Shown piece after piece: positions 6,301 to 7,890 of a stretch of DNA of 7,890 bases. The stretch comes from Thermoleophilia bacterium (GTDB lineage Bacteria; Actinomycetota; Thermoleophilia; Gaiellales; SKUG01): NCBI GenBank assembly GCA_025964405.1, contig JAOPYW010000085.1, forward strand, positions 1 through 7,890, in the 5' to 3' direction. Position numbers and translations under genes: made by a program. The notes beneath the pieces are model-generated. The model did not search any database, was not told the origin of the DNA, and saw nothing but the letters and a program-made list of their open reading frames with translations. Position 1 is the stretch's first letter; each line of letters opens with the position of its first letter.

Positions 6301-7890
6301 GCGGCCGAGTAGGCGATGGCGCCACCCGCAGGTGGATCGCGGTCGAGGCCGACCGTCGCATTCACGGTGCTCGGGTTTCCGGCGCCGTCGCGCAGCGTTG
6401 CCGACACCAGGCCCGGTCCAGCAGCGGCGAGCGCCCAGGCGTAGGCACCTTCGAACGGCGCCGACGCATCGAGCAGGGGGCTCGGCGATGTCCAACCGGT
6501 GGCCGTGATCGACGGCAGCGTCACGCCCCCTGCCGCCATCGCCGGGTCGTTCGGGTTCGCGCGGAGGGTCAGTGAGCCGGTCGCCCGGTTGCTGAACCAG
6601 ATCGTGTCGCCCGGAGCGGCCTGGTAGACGCCGGTGCCGGATCCCGTGACGGTGCCGACGGTCGGCGGGCTCGTCGCGTACACGTAGGTGCCGGCGCTGG
6701 CGACGAGTGCCTCGTTGCCGACCGCATCGACGCTGCGCAGGCGCCATTCCCAGCAGGTGCCCGCGGTGAGCCCCGTGTCGGTGAAGTCGCTCGCCGGGTT
6801 GATCGGCCCGGTGTCGGTGAACGCCGACCAGGTGCCGCACACCCCGCCCGTGTAAGTCGCACTCCGGCGCTGCACGCGCCACGCCGGCGCGGAGATGTCA
6901 GTCGGCGGAGTCAGGGTGAGCAGCACGGCGCTCGACGCCTGGATGCCACCGACGTGACCCAGGCTGCCCCCGGTGGGAGCTTCCCGGTCGATGCGTACGA
7001 TTCCGCCCGACACCGCCTGGGAGTTGCCGACACGGTCGGTGGTCGTGACGGTGTAGACGTAGCAACCACTGGTCGGGGGCGTGTCGGTGAGCGTCGGGAG
7101 CGAACCGCCCACCGCCACCGCGGCTGCGTAGGTCGCGCCGCAGGTCGCGCCCGGTGCGAGCTCGGCACGCTGCCGCGTCAGGGTCGAGCCTGCGACCCCC
7201 GAACCCGCATCGGCGCCGAGGGCCGCGGTGATGCTCGTGGCTCCGTCCGAGGTGTTCGATGCAGCGTAGGAGATGCTCACGCCCGTCGGAGCGACCCCGT
7301 CGGCCGCGATCGTGTTGGTCATGGTCGTCGCGCTGTCCTGCGAATCGCGGGCCACCGCCGTCACGGCTCCCGGCGCGGCAGCGCCCGCCTCCCACGCATA
7401 GGTGAGCTGGAACGGCGCGCTCGCGACCGAGGTCGCGGCCGGTCCGGCCCATCCGCTCGTCGCGATGGTCGGCAGGGTCACGCCGTGGGCCGTGGTCTCG
7501 GCGACGAACGGTGTCACCTTCAACGTCAGCGAACCGAGCGACGTCGGGTTGAACCAGATCGTCGAATCGGGCGATGCCTGATGGTACGAACCGGTGCCGC
7601 CCACAGCTGCGAGCGTGCCCACGACGACGGGCGCCGGGGGTGTCAGGGTGTAGACGTACGTGCCCGACCCACTGGTGCTGGATTCGTTGCCGACCGAATC
7701 GACTGCCCGCAGTCGCCACTCGTAGCATCGCCCCGACGTCAGGCCGGTCTCGTTGAAGCTCCCCACGGCGTTGGTGGGGGAGCTGTTGGCGAATGCGCTC
7801 CAGCCGGCGCAGACGCCGCCGGTGTACGTCGCGTCGCGGCGCTGCACGTTCGTGGTGACGAACGAGTTGTCGGTCGGGGCGGCCACCGTG
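3384..7890 (-). CDS. Giant Ig-like repeat protein, C-terminal 1501 codons (5' end outside window)
   Basis: The reading frame is open to the window edge. The GTG at 7886 is an internal Val codon: the residues around it (TVAAPTD) match the same joint in other repeats (TVTAPTD). Residue numbers here count from that codon. The product has units of about 320-330 aa, each with three beta-rich modules. Module A has WRVQRR, GGVC, CYEWRLRSVD and SGTYVY. Module B has APGxTIWF and GVTLPxIxxxGW and no Cys. Module C has DAGSGV, TSGCYxY, TDRVGN and a DREAPTGG joint. A V/T/P-rich linker (about 1388-1410) leads to a basic C-terminal beta domain (1411-1500). All 18 Cys form nine regular pairs, which suggests an exported protein, although the N-terminus is not visible. 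There is no LPxTG or C-terminal membrane helix. It is probably a secreted or surface adhesin-like protein; ligand unknown. Confidence 0.88.
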   Translation of the reverse strand, partial: TVAAPTDNSFVTTNVQRRDATYTGGVCAGWSAFANSSPTNAVGSFNETGLTSGRCYEWRLRAVDSVGNESSTSGSGTYVYTLTPPAPVVVGTLAAVGGTGSYHQASPDSTIWFNPTSLGSLTLKVTPFVAETTAHGVTLPTIATSGWAGPAATSVASAPFQLTYAWEAGAAAPGAVTAVARDSQDSATTMTNTIAADGVAPTGVSISYAASNTSDGATSITAALGADAGSGVAGSTLTRQRAELAPGATCGATYAAAVAVGGSLPTLTDTPPTSGCYVYTVTTTDRVGNSQAVSGGIVRIDREAPTGGSLGHVGGIQASSAVLLTLTPPTDISAPAWRVQRRSATYTGGVCGTWSAFTDTGPINPASDFTDTGLTAGTCWEWRLRSVDAVGNEALVASAGTYVYATSPPTVGTVTGSGTGVYQAAPGDTIWFSNRATGSLTLRANPNDPAMAAGGVTLPSITATGWTSPSPLLDASAPFEGAYAWALAAAGPGLVSATLRDGAGNPSTVNATVGLDRDPPAGGAIAYSAASTNAATIALTVTSATDAGSGVASSSITRERADLTAGATCATTWSAPVAVTGLLPTFADTPPTSGCYRYTLTTTDRVGNPAQVVTGGAARLDREAPTGGSVSHVTGLQNSSAVVVTVGAPTDISTPTWRVQRRSADYAGGVCGSWGAFANTGSTLNPTGSFSDTGMLANRCYEWRLRSLDDVGNEAFVAGSGTYVYTLTPPVTPPVGQFIGTVGAGGPGGTVFQSAPGTTIWFNATGSGSLALRATTTEAESSANGVTLPTIAASGWANPGAFNVVAPPYEVSYTWATGAASPGTVTATARDSANTTSSIAGVISADAIPPAGGNIGYSAAPSSVGMTALTVTAPTDAGSGLRSASVTRTRADLAAGATSCGVDSAPVTLQASAASFTDTPATSGCYVYALNAVDNVGIPRTWSGGTVRIDREAPTGGAISHAVGVMGSSAINIAITTPSDLSGLGWRVQRHEAPYVGGVCGAWSTYANIGSTLNPTGTLNDATMLANRCYEWRLRSVDDVGNEALAPGSGTYVYSTTPPAVPPTGSFTGEVGTGGTAGSVYQAAPGATIFFRPNAPAGVLRLRATINVPSDAANGVTFPAIAAGGWSNPIGLNDLSDPFEAQYTWNPGAASPGTIDAKAKNASNVESTVTGVITADGAAPTGALINYPTGLNASGSVTISASGGSDAGSGVATTVVVRQRAELTKDACAATWEAATSVDGELPVVTDTPGASGCYRYAATSTDRVGNSSTAAYGNPVRIDHEAPAGGAVSHAVGAQAASTVLLTVTAPTDRLDVTWRVQRRSSPFANGVCGGWSAFTDIGALDPASFNNAGLVLGTCYEWRLRSVDAAGNETVAAGSGTYLYQLTPTVVAPTVVTVTVPVPFTVTVPVEVTPLHLVLSAAAYSGRTRHALVVPFAATKATTVVLEVRRGTKVVQRITFKAKAGRNVVRLAKLPARGTYTLGITSTSGGTVARDSAKLRVLR
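3387..3656 (-). other. C-terminal beta domain of the giant repeat protein
   Basis: Residues 1411-1500 differ from all repeat modules. They have no cysteine, are rich in Lys/Arg, and alternate short strands such as HALVVPF, TVVLEVRRG, QRITFKAK, NVVRLAK and GTYTLGI, ending in KLRVLR at the stop. I have a recollection of similar ends on large secreted Thermoleophilia proteins. It could be a final Ig-like fold or a surface-retention domain; neither can be shown here. Confidence 0.6.
3675..3711. repeat. 11-bp inverted repeat inside the V/T/P linker coding region
   Basis: CGTGACCGTGA (3675-3685) and TCACGGTCACG (3701-3711) are perfect reverse complements separated by 15 bases. They encode the two TVTVPV-type segments before the C-terminal domain. 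The pairing follows from alternating GTG and ACC codons, so it may be a by-product of the peptide repeat, though it would form an mRNA hairpin. Confidence 0.6.
3726..4037 (-). repeat. Repeat unit 5 (module A only)
   Basis: Residues 1284-1387. Only the first module of the unit is present: the AGGAVSH joint, TWRVQRR, NGVC (Cys1329), GTCYEWRLRSVD (Cys1356) and GSGTYLY. It then runs into the V/T/P linker, so the array ends after module A. Confidence 0.8.
4038..5027 (-). repeat. Repeat unit 4 (330 aa, modules A-B-C)
   Basis: Residues 954-1283, from TGGAISH to RIDHEAP. Module A has Cys999/Cys1028, and module C has Cys1227/Cys1253. It shares with unit 3 the STLNPTG insertion, the ANRCYEWRLRS segment and a Gly-rich start to module B, making these two the most alike. 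Module C is the most diverged in the array (KDAC in place of GATC, YPTG at its start). Confidence 0.8.
5028..6014 (-). repeat. Repeat unit 3 (329 aa, modules A-B-C)
   Basis: Residues 625-953, from TGGSVSH to RIDREAP. Module A has Cys670/Cys699 and module C has Cys899/Cys924. Module C reads GATSCG, with one extra residue before the Cys, and VDNVG replaces TDRVG. DNA of the CYEWRLRS region (about 5751-5808) is nearly the same as that at about 4760-4817 in unit 4. Confidence 0.8.
6015..6974 (-). repeat. Repeat unit 2 (320 aa, modules A-B-C)
   Basis: Residues 305-624, from TGGSLGH to RLDREAP. Module A has Cys350/Cys378 and module C has Cys568/Cys594. It is about ten residues shorter than units 3 and 4 because it lacks the STLNPTG-type insertion and the PPVGxF stretch at the start of module B. 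CWEW replaces CYEW. Confidence 0.8.
6975..7890 (-). repeat. Repeat unit 1 (partial at window edge)
   Basis: Residues 1-304, starting inside module A at AAPTD. Cys26/Cys54 lie in module A and Cys249/Cys275 in module C. The NSFVTTNVQRR segment departs from the usual W-R-V-Q-R-R of the other units, so the conserved Trp is missing. More units may lie beyond the window. Confidence 0.75.

Noticed and set aside
7884..7886. GTG as the start codon of the giant protein
   Set aside because: The frame stays open to the window edge, and the codon falls within a conserved repeat joint, so it is an internal Val.

Overview
The window is GC-rich (roughly 70% by eye), with dense genes and a mix of Shine-Dalgarno and apparently leaderless starts, which suggests a high-GC actinobacterium. 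The very long Ig-like repeat protein, with 'DREAPTGG'-type joints and a basic C-terminal beta domain, resembles proteins I associate with Thermoleophilia/Solirubrobacterales (Patulibacter/Conexibacter-like). That placement is an inference from protein style, not a search result.

Layout. Positions 1-1000 hold a small beta-carbonic anhydrase gene (181-684, minus) bracketed by two near-identical 136-bp direct repeats (1-136 and 865-1000, one mismatch, offset exactly 864 bp). Between the carbonic anhydrase start and the second repeat lies a non-coding stretch carrying several copies of the nonamer GGGGGGACG. Positions 996-2553 hold a minus-strand operon of three genes joined by two ATGA (4-bp) overlaps: a 106-aa unknown protein, a metallo-beta-lactamase (MBL)-fold hydrolase, and a stand-alone receiver-domain response regulator whose stop codon lies inside the second repeat. 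A 125-bp divergent promoter region (2554-2678) separates this operon from a second MBL-fold hydrolase on the plus strand (2679-3377). Six bases further on, convergently, is the 3' end of a giant minus-strand repeat protein (3384-7890, 5' end outside the window).

How it fits together. The carbonic anhydrase is a housekeeping CO2/bicarbonate enzyme. The operon couples an MBL hydrolase to a phosphorylatable receiver; no histidine kinase is visible. The giant protein is probably secreted or surface-located: it has a ~325-aa unit made of three beta-sandwich modules, and all 18 visible cysteines fall into 9 regularly spaced pairs. Its N-terminus is missing.

The least explained parts are the structured 136-bp repeat that lies just 3' of two unrelated genes in the same orientation, the associated G6ACG array, and the layered repeat architecture of the giant protein. 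I found no clear evidence of a complete new system, CRISPR array, transposase, rRNA or tRNA.
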